Assembly (NCBI RefSeq): GCF_004005855.1
Contig: NZ_SACL01000001.1
Span: forward strand, 1,054,001 to 1,118,000
From: Rhodovarius crocodyli
GTDB taxonomy: Bacteria > Pseudomonadota > Alphaproteobacteria > Acetobacterales > Acetobacteraceae
Direction: 5' to 3'
DNA: 64,000 nucleotides
The notes beneath the pieces were generated by a model. The model was not told the origin of the DNA. It made no database searches and saw only the letters and a program-made list of their open reading frames with translations. Made by a program: the position numbers and the translations under genes. Shown here one piece after another: positions 45,066-53,187 of the stretch (the stretch's first letter is position 1; each line of letters opens with the position of its first letter).

Positions 45066-45566
45066 TTCCTTCTGCAGCTTGCGCAGCAGCATGTTGCGCT
45101 TCAGCGCGCTCAGGTAATCCACGAACAGCACACCGTTCAGGTGGTCGATCTCATGCTGCAGGCAGGCGGCCAGCAGACCGTCGCCCTCGATCTCCTTCTT
45201 CGCGCCCTCCAGGTCCTGATAGCGCACCTTCACCGCGGCCGGGCGCGTCACCTCGGCATACTGGTTGGGCAGCGACAGGCAGCCTTCCTCGCGCGTCGCC
45301 AGTTCCTTGCTGGCACCGATGATCTCGGGGTTCACCAGCACGATCGGGCGCGGCTCCTCCTCCTTGCCACTCACGTCGATCACGACGAGGCGGAGGGATT
45401 CACCCACCTGCGGTGCCGCGAGCCCGATGCCCGGCGCCTCATACATCGTGGCCAGCATGCGCGGGGCCAGGTCGCGCACGCGGTCGGCGTCCGCGGGGCC
45501 GACAGCGCGGGCCTTCGCGCGCAGCACGGGCGCTGGGACATACAGGATGGGCAGGGTTTCGGTCAT
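45048..45566 (-). CDS. def: peptide deformylase
   Basis: A 172-residue metalloenzyme that removes the N-formyl group from new proteins. All three motifs are intact: GIGLAAPQVG, EGCLSLP (metal Cys) and QHEIDHLNG (H-E-x-x-H). Length is usual. The 3' end overlaps the convergent MocR gene by 18 nt; no methionyl-tRNA formyltransferase gene adjoins it in this window. Confidence 0.96.
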   Translation of the reverse strand: MTETLPILYVPAPVLRAKARAVGPADADRVRDLAPRMLATMYEAPGIGLAAPQVGESLRLVVIDVSGKEEEPRPIVLVNPEIIGASKELATREEGCLSLPNQYAEVTRPAAVKVRYQDLEGAKKEIEGDGLLAACLQHEIDHLNGVLFVDYLSALKRNMLLRKLQKELKNRA

Positions 45567-45685
45567 CTGGGGGCCTTAGCGCCACGCGGCGCCGCTTGCA
45601 ACGCGCCGCTGGGCTCGCCATTTTGTGCGGGCGGGTGCCGCCGTAAAGGGGTGCCCGTAGCTCCGCCATCCTCCGGGGGGATCAC

Positions 45686-46150
45686 TTGTCGCGCACATCC
45701 GTTTTCGGCTCGCCGCTCTTCCTCGGTTTCGATCATCTGGAACAGATGCTGGACCGAGTACAGAAGAACGCCGAGGGCTATCCGCCCTACAACATCGAGC
45801 AGATCGGCGAGGCGCGTCTGCGCATCTCGCTGGCCGTCGCAGGCTTCTCGATGGACGACCTGCAGATCACGCAGGAGGACAACCAGCTGGTCATCCGCGG
45901 CCGCCAGCGTGACGACGCGGAGGGCCGGATCTTCATCCATCGCGGCATCGCCGCGCGCCAGTTCCAGCGCGCCTTCGTGATTGCCGAGGGGATCGAGATC
46001 GAGGGTGCCTGGCTGGACAACGGCCTGCTGCACATCGACCTGAAGCGGCCGATGCCTGAGGTTCGCGTCCGTTCCATCCCCATCGCGACGCGAGGCAGTT
46101 CAGCCCCGCTGCGCACGGTGGTTCCGGGCCGCGCTATCCGCGAGGATTGA
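45686..46150 (+). CDS. small heat-shock protein Hsp20 (IbpA-like)
   Basis: A 154-residue holdase chaperone. N-terminal FDHLEQMLDRVQ and YPPYNIEQ match the IbpA-type start; the alpha-crystallin domain spans about residues 33-125 (LAVAGFSMDDLQITQEDNQL, then GAWLDNGLLHIDL). The C-terminal I-x-I anchor is near IPIATR. Start is TTG at 45686 with GGGGGG upstream. Its 3' end overlaps the convergent MarR gene by 17 nt. Confidence 0.92.
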   Translation: MSRTSVFGSPLFLGFDHLEQMLDRVQKNAEGYPPYNIEQIGEARLRISLAVAGFSMDDLQITQEDNQLVIRGRQRDDAEGRIFIHRGIAARQFQRAFVIAEGIEIEGAWLDNGLLHIDLKRPMPEVRVRSIPIATRGSSAPLRTVVPGRAIRED

Positions 46151-46556
46151 ACGCCGCCATGGTCTGCGGCGGGTTAGGGCCGTTTGGGTCCGTCCCTCCG
46201 TGGATCCAGTCCATGGTCTGCTTCTCAGCCTGGGCCATGGTGTCGCGCACTTCCTGAAGAAGTTCCGCGCCACGGATGGTCCGCTGCACATGCACGCTGC
46301 GCCGGTCCATCGGGTCCAGCTTGCGGCGGGCGATATCCAGCTCCCCCAGACGGTCCAGCGCGCGGGTGATCGCGGGCTTGGACACATTCAGCCATTGGGC
46401 CAGGCCGCGCACCGTGTGCGGGCCATCAGACAGGTAGACAGTCAGAAAAACGGCCATCTGTCGGGCGGAAAGATCGGGTCCATCCCGCCGCACCAATGAC
46501 GTCATGGTGTCACGCAGAATACCAACCAGACGATCAGGATACTCTGCACTTGCCAT
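46134..46556 (-). CDS. MarR family transcriptional regulator
   Basis: A 140-residue winged-helix regulator: LSARQMAVFLTVYL, then HTVRGLAQWLNVSKPAITRA (recognition helix) and the wing DPMDRRSVHVQRT. Ligand unknown. The region upstream of its ATG has several short palindromes that could be its own operator. It overlaps convergent hsp20 by 17 nt. Confidence 0.87.
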   Translation of the reverse strand: MASAEYPDRLVGILRDTMTSLVRRDGPDLSARQMAVFLTVYLSDGPHTVRGLAQWLNVSKPAITRALDRLGELDIARRKLDPMDRRSVHVQRTIRGAELLQEVRDTMAQAEKQTMDWIHGGTDPNGPNPPQTMAAFNPRG

Positions 46557-46768
46557 TACCTGTCCCTTTACAAGCCAAGATCGAACAATGAACGGCTCGA
46601 ACCAAATAGGTCAGGTAATAACCTGCTAGGTGTCCATCCGTTACCCGGGTGCAACGCTTGTTGAGCGATACCCTCGGGTAATATGGAGGACTTTGTAGAG
46701 CCGCCATACCCGAAACGGTCCAGCGGCGGCCCTAGTTTCACGCATTTTCTGAAAAAATCGTCATCTAC
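46557..46768. promoter_or_regulatory. upstream region of the MarR gene with clustered palindromes
   Basis: 212 bp between the MarR start and the M17 peptidase stop. Palindromes: CAGGT-AATA-ACCTG (46612-46625), ACCCGGGT (46643-46650) and TACCC-TC-GGGTA (46669-46680); a lone TTACCTG also lies at the MarR start codon. Repeated ACCCG/CGGGT half-sites suggest an operator cluster. No supportable gene is present. Confidence 0.45.
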
Positions 46769-48121
46769 TTAATTAGGAATGTAAAAATTCCTCTGTATTC
46801 CAGCAAATACAGCGCGTAAGCCGGTCGCCTCGCCCCCTTCGGGGCGGCCCGGCCGCGTCGAATCATTCCACGCATACAGGTCCAGATGCGCCCAGGGCAC
46901 GCCATCGGGCACGAAGCGACGCAGGAACAGCGCGGCCACGATCGCCCCCGCCATCGGCTTGGTCGACACGTTGTTCAGCTCCGCCACGGAACTGTCGAGC
47001 CACGGGTCATAGCCATCGAACAGCGGAAGCCGCCACAGCGGGTCCGCCGCCGCCTCGCCGCCCGCCAGCAGCGCCTGGGCCAGCTTGTCGTCATTGGCGA
47101 ACAGCGCCGGCAGATCCGGCCCCAGCGCCACACGCGCCGCACCCGTCAGCGTCGAGGCATCCAGGATCGCGGCGGGCTTGTGCTCCCCGGCATAGGTCAG
47201 CAGGTCGGCCAGCACCAGGCGGCCCTCGGCGTCGGTATTGCCGATCTCCACCGACAGCCCCTTGCGGGTGCCGATCACGTCGCCGGGGCGGAAAGCCTCG
47301 CCGGAGACCGAGTTCTCCACCGCGCCCACCAGCAGCAGGATGCGCCAAGGGGATTTCGTGGCCATCAGCAGTTCGGCCAGCGCGATCATCACCGCAGCAC
47401 CGCCCATGTCCTTCTTCATGCGCAGCATCGCGGAGGGCGGCTTCAGGTCCAGCCCGCCCGTGTCGAAGCACACGCCCTTGCCGCACAGCGCCAGCAGCGG
47501 CGCCTGGGCCGGCCCCCATTCCAGCACCGCCACGCGCGGCGCACGGGGCGACCCTTTCCCCACCGCCTGCACCGCCGGGAAGCCCTGGGCCAGCGCCTCG
47601 CCCTCGATCACGCGGAACTGCGCGCCATGCGCGGCGGCCAGCTCACCCACCGCCGCCGTCAGCTCGGCCGGTCCCAGCAGGTTGGCGGGGGTGTTGATCA
47701 GGTCTCGCGCGCGGGCGATGGCGGCGGCCACCAGCGGCGCGTCGCCCGCGCCCGCCCCCAGCAGCAGCCTGGCCGGGGCGCGCTTGGCCGCCTTGAAGCG
47801 GGTGAAGCGATAGGACCCCATTCCCCAGCCCAGCGTCGCCAGCGGCGCCAGGGCCTCATCCACCAGGCGCCATTCGGTGCCCTCCGGCAGGCTCATCGGC
47901 AGGCCGCCGAAGCTCTCGGCCGTGGCCGGCTTGTCGCCCAGCCCCAGCACGGCGCCCGCAATGCCGTCACCGCCCGGCAGCAGCACCAGCCGGCCGGCCT
48001 GCGCCTTGAAGCCCGATCCGGCCAGGAAGCCCGCGAACTCACCCGGCAGCTGGTCCAGCGTGGCCGGGGTGGCGGTGTAGAGCGGAAGCGCGGCAGGCGC
48101 CTCGGTGATGAATGCGTCCAT
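46769..48121 (-). CDS. leucyl aminopeptidase family protein (M17)
   Basis: A 450-residue cytoplasmic di-metal exopeptidase. The metal/catalytic blocks are present: LCGKGVCFDTGGLDLKP (Lys and Asp ligands), MKKDMGGAA and NTDAEGRLVLADLL. The N-terminal domain is divergent, as in the PepB/short M17 subgroup, so it is not confidently PepA. ATG at 48121 is chosen; an upstream TTG (48163) lies next to repeat B. Confidence 0.9.
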   Translation of the reverse strand: MDAFITEAPAALPLYTATPATLDQLPGEFAGFLAGSGFKAQAGRLVLLPGGDGIAGAVLGLGDKPATAESFGGLPMSLPEGTEWRLVDEALAPLATLGWGMGSYRFTRFKAAKRAPARLLLGAGAGDAPLVAAAIARARDLINTPANLLGPAELTAAVGELAAAHGAQFRVIEGEALAQGFPAVQAVGKGSPRAPRVAVLEWGPAQAPLLALCGKGVCFDTGGLDLKPPSAMLRMKKDMGGAAVMIALAELLMATKSPWRILLLVGAVENSVSGEAFRPGDVIGTRKGLSVEIGNTDAEGRLVLADLLTYAGEHKPAAILDASTLTGAARVALGPDLPALFANDDKLAQALLAGGEAAADPLWRLPLFDGYDPWLDSSVAELNNVSTKPMAGAIVAALFLRRFVPDGVPWAHLDLYAWNDSTRPGRPEGGEATGLRAVFAGIQRNFYIPN

Positions 48122-48170
48122 CCGCAAGGCGTAACGCGGAATGGGGCGTGGGAGAAGTCTCAAGGGTGAC

Positions 48171-48303
48171 GTTCTTTTTTGTAAAAAAGAACCAAAAAAC
48201 TTTTATAAATTTAGTACATATTGAATAAGGCGCTGCCTTCACCAATGAAGGTCGCCAAAATCGAAAAGTATTTTTGCTTCTTTTTCTTCAGAAAAAGAAG
48301 AAC
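48171..48303. repeat. dispersed repeat, family B, copy 2 (inverted relative to copy 1)
   Basis: 133 bp between the M17 peptidase start and the LLM oxidoreductase stop. On the plus strand it begins GTTCTTTTTT-GT-AAAAAAGAAC, then CAAAAAAC, an AT-rich middle with AATAAGGCGCTGCCTTC, and ends with the hairpin CTTCTTTTTCTTCAGAAAAA GAAGAAC. On the minus strand the order of parts is the same as in copy 1 at 25096-25232. Confidence 0.82.
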
Positions 48304-48306
48304 ACT

Positions 48307-49638
48307 TCACCCCGCCACAGCCGGATGCACCGGCCGCGCCAGCCCGATCTGCTCCCGCAGCGTGCCTTCCGGCGCCTCCGTGCGGAACAGCCCGCGCCGC
48401 TGCAGTTCTGGCACCACCTGCTTCACGAAGCAGCCCAGCCCTTCCTCCAGCAGCGGAAAGGTCAGCATGAACCCGTCGCAGGCGTCGCCCTTGAACCATT
48501 CCTCCAGGATATCCGCGATGCGCTGCGGGTTGCCGCGGATGGTGCTGCGCCCGCGCTCGTAGCGCATGTACATCTGGCGCAGGGTCAGCTTCTCCACGCG
48601 GATCATGTGCACGATCGCGTCGAAGAACTTCTTGTGCAGGTTGGCCGAGGACGGGATCAGCTCCTCCGGCACCGGCTCATCCAGCGGCACGCCGGACAAA
48701 TCCGCCTCCAGATCCATCCCCAGCCGCATCCGGCCCACCATGGGCTGGATCAGCGCCTGAAGGGTCTGGAACTGGTCCTCCGCCTCCTGCTCGGTCTCGG
48801 CCACGATGGTGGGCATGCCGGCCAGCAGGCGCATGTCCGCGGTGCTGCGGCCGAATTTCGGCAGGCGGGCCTTCAACTGGTCGTAGAAGGCGCGGCTTTC
48901 GGCGGCGGTGCTGTTGGCGCCGAACACCAGCTCCGCGAAGCGCGCCGCGAAATCCATGCCGGTCTCGGAGGCACCCGCCTGGATGATGACGGGCCGGCCC
49001 TGCGGCGTGCGTTGCAGGTTCAGCGCGCCATGCAGCCGGTAATGCTTGCCCTGGTGGTCCACCGCGTGCTGCTTGGCGGGGTCGAAGGTCAGCCCGCTCT
49101 CGCGGTCGAAGCCGAAGGCGTCGTCCTCCCAGCTGTCCCACAGCTTCAGCATCAGCTCGGTGAACTCGATGGCCTGCTCATAGCGTTCGCCGTGCGGCGC
49201 CAGCTTGTCCTGGCCGAAGTTCCGCGCGGCATAGTCATTGGCGCTGGTCACGATGTTCCAGGCGGCGCGGCCGTGGCTCATGTGGTCCAGCGAGGCGAAC
49301 AGCCGGGCCAGGTTGTAGGGCTCATAGAAGCTGGTGCTGGCGGTGCCGCCCAGGCCGATGCGGCTGGTGACCGTGCTCAGTGCCGAGAGCAGCGTGATCG
49401 GCTCCAGCTGGTTCATGAAGATCGGCATGCGCGAATAGGCTTCGAGGTTGTTCGTCCGCGCCGCCGGCGTGTCCGCCACGAAATACAGATGGAACAGGCC
49501 CGCCTCGGCCAGCTGGGCCACGCGCATGTGGTTGCGGATGTCGATGCCGGCATTGGCCTGGGTGGCCGGATGCAGCCAGGAGGCCACATGGGAGCCGGCA
49601 CCGCTGGCCATCACGGCCAGGATCATCTGCTTGTTCAT
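48307..49638 (-). CDS. LLM class flavin-dependent monooxygenase (NtaA/SnaA/DszA type)
   Basis: A 443-residue FMNH2-dependent monooxygenase of the bacterial-luciferase-like superfamily: TSRIGLGGTASTSFYEPYNL, RAAWNIVTS (typical WNxVTS), QAGASETGMDFAARFAELVF. Relatives act on nitrilotriacetate, EDTA, dibenzothiophene sulfone or pristinamycin. It needs reduced FMN; an FMN reductase gene lies two genes upstream in the same direction, with a hydrolase between. Substrate unknown. Confidence 0.9.
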   Translation of the reverse strand: MNKQMILAVMASGAGSHVASWLHPATQANAGIDIRNHMRVAQLAEAGLFHLYFVADTPAARTNNLEAYSRMPIFMNQLEPITLLSALSTVTSRIGLGGTASTSFYEPYNLARLFASLDHMSHGRAAWNIVTSANDYAARNFGQDKLAPHGERYEQAIEFTELMLKLWDSWEDDAFGFDRESGLTFDPAKQHAVDHQGKHYRLHGALNLQRTPQGRPVIIQAGASETGMDFAARFAELVFGANSTAAESRAFYDQLKARLPKFGRSTADMRLLAGMPTIVAETEQEAEDQFQTLQALIQPMVGRMRLGMDLEADLSGVPLDEPVPEELIPSSANLHKKFFDAIVHMIRVEKLTLRQMYMRYERGRSTIRGNPQRIADILEEWFKGDACDGFMLTFPLLEEGLGCFVKQVVPELQRRGLFRTEAPEGTLREQIGLARPVHPAVAG

Positions 49639-49677
49639 GCCGCGATTGTGCGGCGCGGATGCCTCCGGCGGAAGGGG

Positions 49678-50424
49678 TTACCCGGCCAGCATCGCGGGCA
49701 GCGCCCGCAGCAGCGTGAAGTGGTCCGCCCCCGCTTCCTCATGCACGCGCGCATCGTTCCCGGCGGCCGTCCAGGCCTCGGCCATCGCGCGGTTCTGCCG
49801 CAGAAAGGCCGGCGTCTCCGCCGCCCCCACCCCGAACAGCGCCGGCGGCAGCCCGGGCCGCACCCGATGCAGCGGGGAATGCGCGCGCGCCGTTTCCTCG
49901 GTCAGCCGCAGATTGTCGTTCAGCGGAATGCCCACCAGCGGCACCATGTCATAGATGCCGGAGAACGCCGCGACCGACGCCACGCCCTCCACCCCCGCGA
50001 TCGCCAACTCCGTCACGATATGCCCGCCCGCCGAATGCCCGGCGGCCACCAGCCTGTCCCGCCCGCCCCAGCGCAGCACGGCCGGGATGGCCGCGCGGGT
50101 GGCGGCCAGCAGCTCCGGCATCGCCACATCGGGGCACAGCGGATAATTCACCAGCGCCACGTCATAGCCCGCCGCCAGCAGCCCGGGCACGATGAAGCGG
50201 AACTGCGCCTTGTCGCGGGACTGCCAGTAGCCGGCATGGAACCAGGCCAGCAGGGCGCGGCTTCCTGGCGCGCGGAAGCCGTCGAACACCATGCGGGGAT
50301 GCGCGCCGTAGGCGATGTCGAACTGCCCCTGCACCGCGGCGGATTCCGCCGCGAATGCCTGGAACAGCGCCGGAAAGCCGGGGCGCATCTGCCCCTCCAT
50401 GTACTGCCAGCGCGCGTCTTCCAT
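49678..50424 (-). CDS. alpha/beta hydrolase (esterase / kynurenine formamidase-like)
   Basis: A 248-residue serine hydrolase. Oxyanion-side HAGYW (HGGxW-like), nucleophile elbow AGHSAGGH and a C-terminal ADHFTLL with the catalytic His. This pattern resembles arylformamidases and HSL-type esterases. It lies 8 bp behind the FMN reductase and 39 bp ahead of the LLM monooxygenase, so it probably acts in the same catabolic route. Confidence 0.85.
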   Translation of the reverse strand: MEDARWQYMEGQMRPGFPALFQAFAAESAAVQGQFDIAYGAHPRMVFDGFRAPGSRALLAWFHAGYWQSRDKAQFRFIVPGLLAAGYDVALVNYPLCPDVAMPELLAATRAAIPAVLRWGGRDRLVAAGHSAGGHIVTELAIAGVEGVASVAAFSGIYDMVPLVGIPLNDNLRLTEETARAHSPLHRVRPGLPPALFGVGAAETPAFLRQNRAMAEAWTAAGNDARVHEEAGADHFTLLRALPAMLAG

Positions 50425-50432
50425 GCCGGGGT

Positions 50433-50987
50433 TCAGCCCAGGGTCTTGCCGATGAACGCCTCGAAGGCGCGCATGAAGGTGGCCAGGAACTGCCTGGTGC
50501 CGTCCACGCTCACCTCGCCCTCATCGTTGATCAGCCCTTCCTTGAACTGCAGATAGGCTTCGGGCTGCTGCATCATGGGCGCGGCGCAGAAGGTCAGCAC
50601 GGCGCGCAGGTCGCGCTGCGACAGGGCCGTGCCGATGGCACCGGGCGACGTGCCGATCACCGCCGTCGGCTTGCCGGTGAAGCCGTTCTGGCCATAGGGG
50701 CGCGTGCCCCAGTCCAGCGCGTTCTTCAGCCCGCCGGGGATGGAGCGGTTGTATTCCGGGGTGACGAACAGCAGCGCGTCGCAGGCCGACAGCGCCGCCT
50801 TGAAGGTCTTGGCCACGGGCGGGAAATCCGCGTCGTAATCCTGACTGTACAGCGGAAGATCGCGGATCGGGATCTCGGTCAGCGCCAGGCTGGGCGGCGC
50901 CAGCTTCACCAGTGCCTTGGCCAGCTTGCGGTTGATGGAAGCCGTCGCCAGGCTGCCGACGAGAAATCCAACCTTGTACTGCGCCAT
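50433..50987 (-). CDS. NADPH-dependent FMN reductase (ChrR/YieF-type)
   Basis: A 184-residue flavodoxin-fold reductase: LVGSLATASINRKLAKAL (FMN phosphate loop), TPEYNRSIPGGLKNALDW and GTSPGAIGT. It could supply FMNH2 to the LLM monooxygenase at the end of the operon, or reduce quinones. It is first of the three-gene minus-strand unit. Confidence 0.9.
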   Translation of the reverse strand: MAQYKVGFLVGSLATASINRKLAKALVKLAPPSLALTEIPIRDLPLYSQDYDADFPPVAKTFKAALSACDALLFVTPEYNRSIPGGLKNALDWGTRPYGQNGFTGKPTAVIGTSPGAIGTALSQRDLRAVLTFCAAPMMQQPEAYLQFKEGLINDEGEVSVDGTRQFLATFMRAFEAFIGKTLG

Positions 50988-51052
50988 GCCCTTATCTCCT
51001 CTGAAGGCCCGAGGAGCCTAACACATGGCGCAGTCGCCGGGTTTGCGCCGCG

Positions 51053-51775
51053 TCACATCTTCTTCCAGGTCAGCACCAGCACGTCGCGGCAGGAGGCACG
51101 GGCCGCATCCGCTGGCTTCACCGGAGAGACGCCGTGCATCACCCGCGCGTCGTCCACGAAGGCGGTGTCCAGCAGCCCGTCGAGGGTGAAGCGCGCCAGC
51201 TCCTGCCCGTCATCGTCGGTGATGACCGTCTCGCCGCCCGCCAGGTTGGTGCGGGCGATCATGGCGATCATGACGAAATCCACGCCGTCATGATGCACGC
51301 CCTCGGGCGTCGGATAGCCGGGGAAGCCGGCGGCGGCCTCGATGCGGAACTGGTGCATCTCGATGAACCAGGACGTATCGGGGCGCAGCTCATCGGCCAC
51401 GCCGGTGCCCAGGCGCAGCAGGGCCTCCAGCGCGGGGCCGTGGGCCACGCCGTCCTCGACGGGGGCGAACCAGCGGTCCACGCCGCCGTTCAGCGTGTTG
51501 TGCACCGTCGCCTGGAAATGCGGGCGATGCAGGTTGCGCAGCGCGGGCCGGCCCGGCAGCGCGTTGAAGCTGGTGTGGCGGCGGCGGCGATAACGCCCGC
51601 CATCGGCCATGAAGCGATCCACCTCCAGCCGGTTCCAGCTCTCGGCGAATTCCGCCAGGGCCGCCGGCGGCACCGGCAGGCTGGCGGCCATCTCGGCCGG
51701 GCGCAGGCGGGCAAAGCCCTGGCCCTTCAGAACCGTCACGATGTCGGGCTGCTGGAAGTCCTCGGCAGCGGCCAT
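51053..51775 (-). CDS. 2OG-Fe dioxygenase family protein (PF10014/BsmA-like)
   Basis: A 240-residue non-haem iron oxygenase. The iron motif is VHHDGVDFVMI (H-x-D) near residue 164, with ARVMHGVSPV carrying the distal His near residue 217 and a C-terminal Arg (ASCRDVLVL) for 2-oxoglutarate. Characterised relatives (IDO-type) hydroxylate free aliphatic amino acids. It begins 1 bp after the LldE-like gene stop, so the two form an operon. Substrate unknown. Confidence 0.85.
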   Translation of the reverse strand: MAAAEDFQQPDIVTVLKGQGFARLRPAEMAASLPVPPAALAEFAESWNRLEVDRFMADGGRYRRRRHTSFNALPGRPALRNLHRPHFQATVHNTLNGGVDRWFAPVEDGVAHGPALEALLRLGTGVADELRPDTSWFIEMHQFRIEAAAGFPGYPTPEGVHHDGVDFVMIAMIARTNLAGGETVITDDDGQELARFTLDGLLDTAFVDDARVMHGVSPVKPADAARASCRDVLVLTWKKM

Positions 51776-51776
51776 G

Positions 51777-52544
51777 TCACGCACCCTCCCCGATCGGCGG
51801 CACGGTGGTGGTGCTGCCAGCCAGCACTTCAGCCACATGCCGCACGCGAACCTGGTTGTGGCCTTCGCGCTTCAGGCGCCCGGCCATGTTCAACAGGCAG
51901 CCCATATCCCCGGCCAGCAGCGTGTCGGCGCCGGTGGCGGTGATGTCCGCCACCTTGTCCGCCACCATGCGGGTGCTGATCTCCGGGTACTTCACGCAGA
52001 AGGTGCCGCCGAAGCCGCAGCACAGTTCCGTGTTGGGCAGTTCCTTGACCTGCAGCCCCTCGATGCCGGAGAGCAGGGCGCGCGGTTGTTCCCGCACCCC
52101 CAGCTCCCTCAGGCCGGAGCAGCTGTCGTGATAGGCCGCGACCCCGGCATACTGGCCGGCGACGCGCTTCACCCCCCGCACATCGTGCAGGAAGGCCGTC
52201 AATTCATGCGTGCGTTCGGCCAGTTCCAGGGCGCGGCGATGCCACTCCGGGTCCTCATGCGCGAACAGGGCGGGGTAGTGGTGGCTGATCATGCCGGCGC
52301 AGCTGCCGCTGGGCGCCACCACGTAATCGAAACCCGACAGGGCGCCGATGGTGCGGCGCGCGATGTCCTGCGCGGTGCGCCTGTCGCCGCTGTTATAGGC
52401 GGGCTGGCCGCAGCAGGTCTGGCCCGGGGGCACATCCACCTCGCAACCGGCATCCTCCAGCAGCTTGATGGCGGCGAAGCCAACGCTGGGGCGGTGCAGA
52501 TCGACGAGGCATGTCACGAACAGCGCGACGCGGGGCTTGGCCAT
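51777..52544 (-). CDS. LutA/LldE-like (Fe-S)-binding protein with two CCG domains
   Basis: A 255-residue protein with the two cysteine-rich CCG motifs TCCGQPAYNSG and ELCCGFGGTF, as in LutA/LldE of L-lactate utilisation and GlcF of glycolate oxidase. It normally works with LutB/LutC (LldF/LldG); neither is next to it here. Instead a 2OG oxygenase gene follows. ATG at 52544 is used, with weak upstream signals. Confidence 0.88.
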   Translation of the reverse strand: MAKPRVALFVTCLVDLHRPSVGFAAIKLLEDAGCEVDVPPGQTCCGQPAYNSGDRRTAQDIARRTIGALSGFDYVVAPSGSCAGMISHHYPALFAHEDPEWHRRALELAERTHELTAFLHDVRGVKRVAGQYAGVAAYHDSCSGLRELGVREQPRALLSGIEGLQVKELPNTELCCGFGGTFCVKYPEISTRMVADKVADITATGADTLLAGDMGCLLNMAGRLKREGHNQVRVRHVAEVLAGSTTTVPPIGEGA

Positions 52545-52695
52545 GAGAGGCAGCATAGGGCGCTGTGAGAGCAAGGGAAATGCCAAGGTGATGCTTGGCG
52601 TGCGGCCCGGTATTGAACCGGGCGCGGGGCGTTAATGTTGGGCGCCTTGCCGTCGGGGGACGGGTGCGGCGCCCTGTTGGCCAGTCGGCCCGGCC

Positions 52696-52866
52696 TCAGC
52701 CGGCGACGATCTTCCAGCCCACATGCAGCAGCACGCCGCCGAGGGCGACGACGCAGCCCATCAGCACGACGCGCAGGCCAAAGAGGGCGACATTGCCGAC
52801 CATGCTGGGCTGCTCGGGCTCAGCAACCATGGTGGAACGGGGGGGGGACATACGGGCACCGCTCAC
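52696..52866 (-). CDS. small single-span membrane protein (56 residues)
   Basis: A short frame below the usual length cut-off, but well supported. AGGAGGT lies 8 nt before a GTG at 52866; the frame then runs to TGA at 52696. The product has a polar N terminus (SGARMSPPRSTMVAEPEQPS), one hydrophobic span (VALFGLRVVLMGCVVALGG) and a short tail, VGWKIVAG. Codons 7-10 are built on a run of nine C (52839-52847 on the complement), a slip-prone tract. I do not recognise the family. It lies upstream of the LldE-like gene, 151 bp away. Confidence 0.7.
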   Translation of the reverse strand: MSGARMSPPRSTMVAEPEQPSMVGNVALFGLRVVLMGCVVALGGVLLHVGWKIVAG

Positions 52867-53187
52867 GCTACTAAACCTCCTGTTTGCGGCGGCTGCCCCT
52901 GTGGCTCACCGGCGCTGCAGGGCTGAAAAAGCATGCAGCCCCTCGCGACTGCAACCGAATAATTGGGTGATTTGTCTCAAAAAGTGAGAAATAGTCTAAT
53001 ATAGAGCTTATCTCGCGTGTTTGTGATTGGTGTCCCGAAAGCTGGGCCAAAACGGGTTGCAACCCTGTCATCCCGATACAACCAGACTGCGAGATCGGGC
53101 CCGGAACCTGCCTCAACCGGACCCCAGCCGTGCCGAAATCAGGGGTCCGTGCCGAACTCGAAACGAAATTCCATGCCGGCTGGGGCC
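52867..53187. other. intergenic region upstream of the small membrane protein
   Basis: 321 bp with no convincing gene. It holds the small protein's AGGAGGT and a relatively AT-rich stretch at about 52960-53030 that probably contains its promoter. A perfect palindrome, GGGTTGCAACCC, lies at 53054-53065. Open frames on either strand here lack ribosome-binding sites and family resemblance. Confidence 0.4.

Noticed and set aside
46683-46772. 29-codon ORF starting ATGGAGGACTTT
   Set aside because: Too short, no ribosome-binding site, overlaps the M17 peptidase stop.
52839-52847. Frameshift in the small membrane protein at the homopolymer
   Set aside because: Counting nine G on the plus strand keeps the frame open from GTG to TGA; no frameshift is needed.
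52595-52987. 130-residue plus-strand frame in the LldE upstream region
   Set aside because: It runs antisense to the small membrane protein, which has the better ribosome-binding site and a membrane span.
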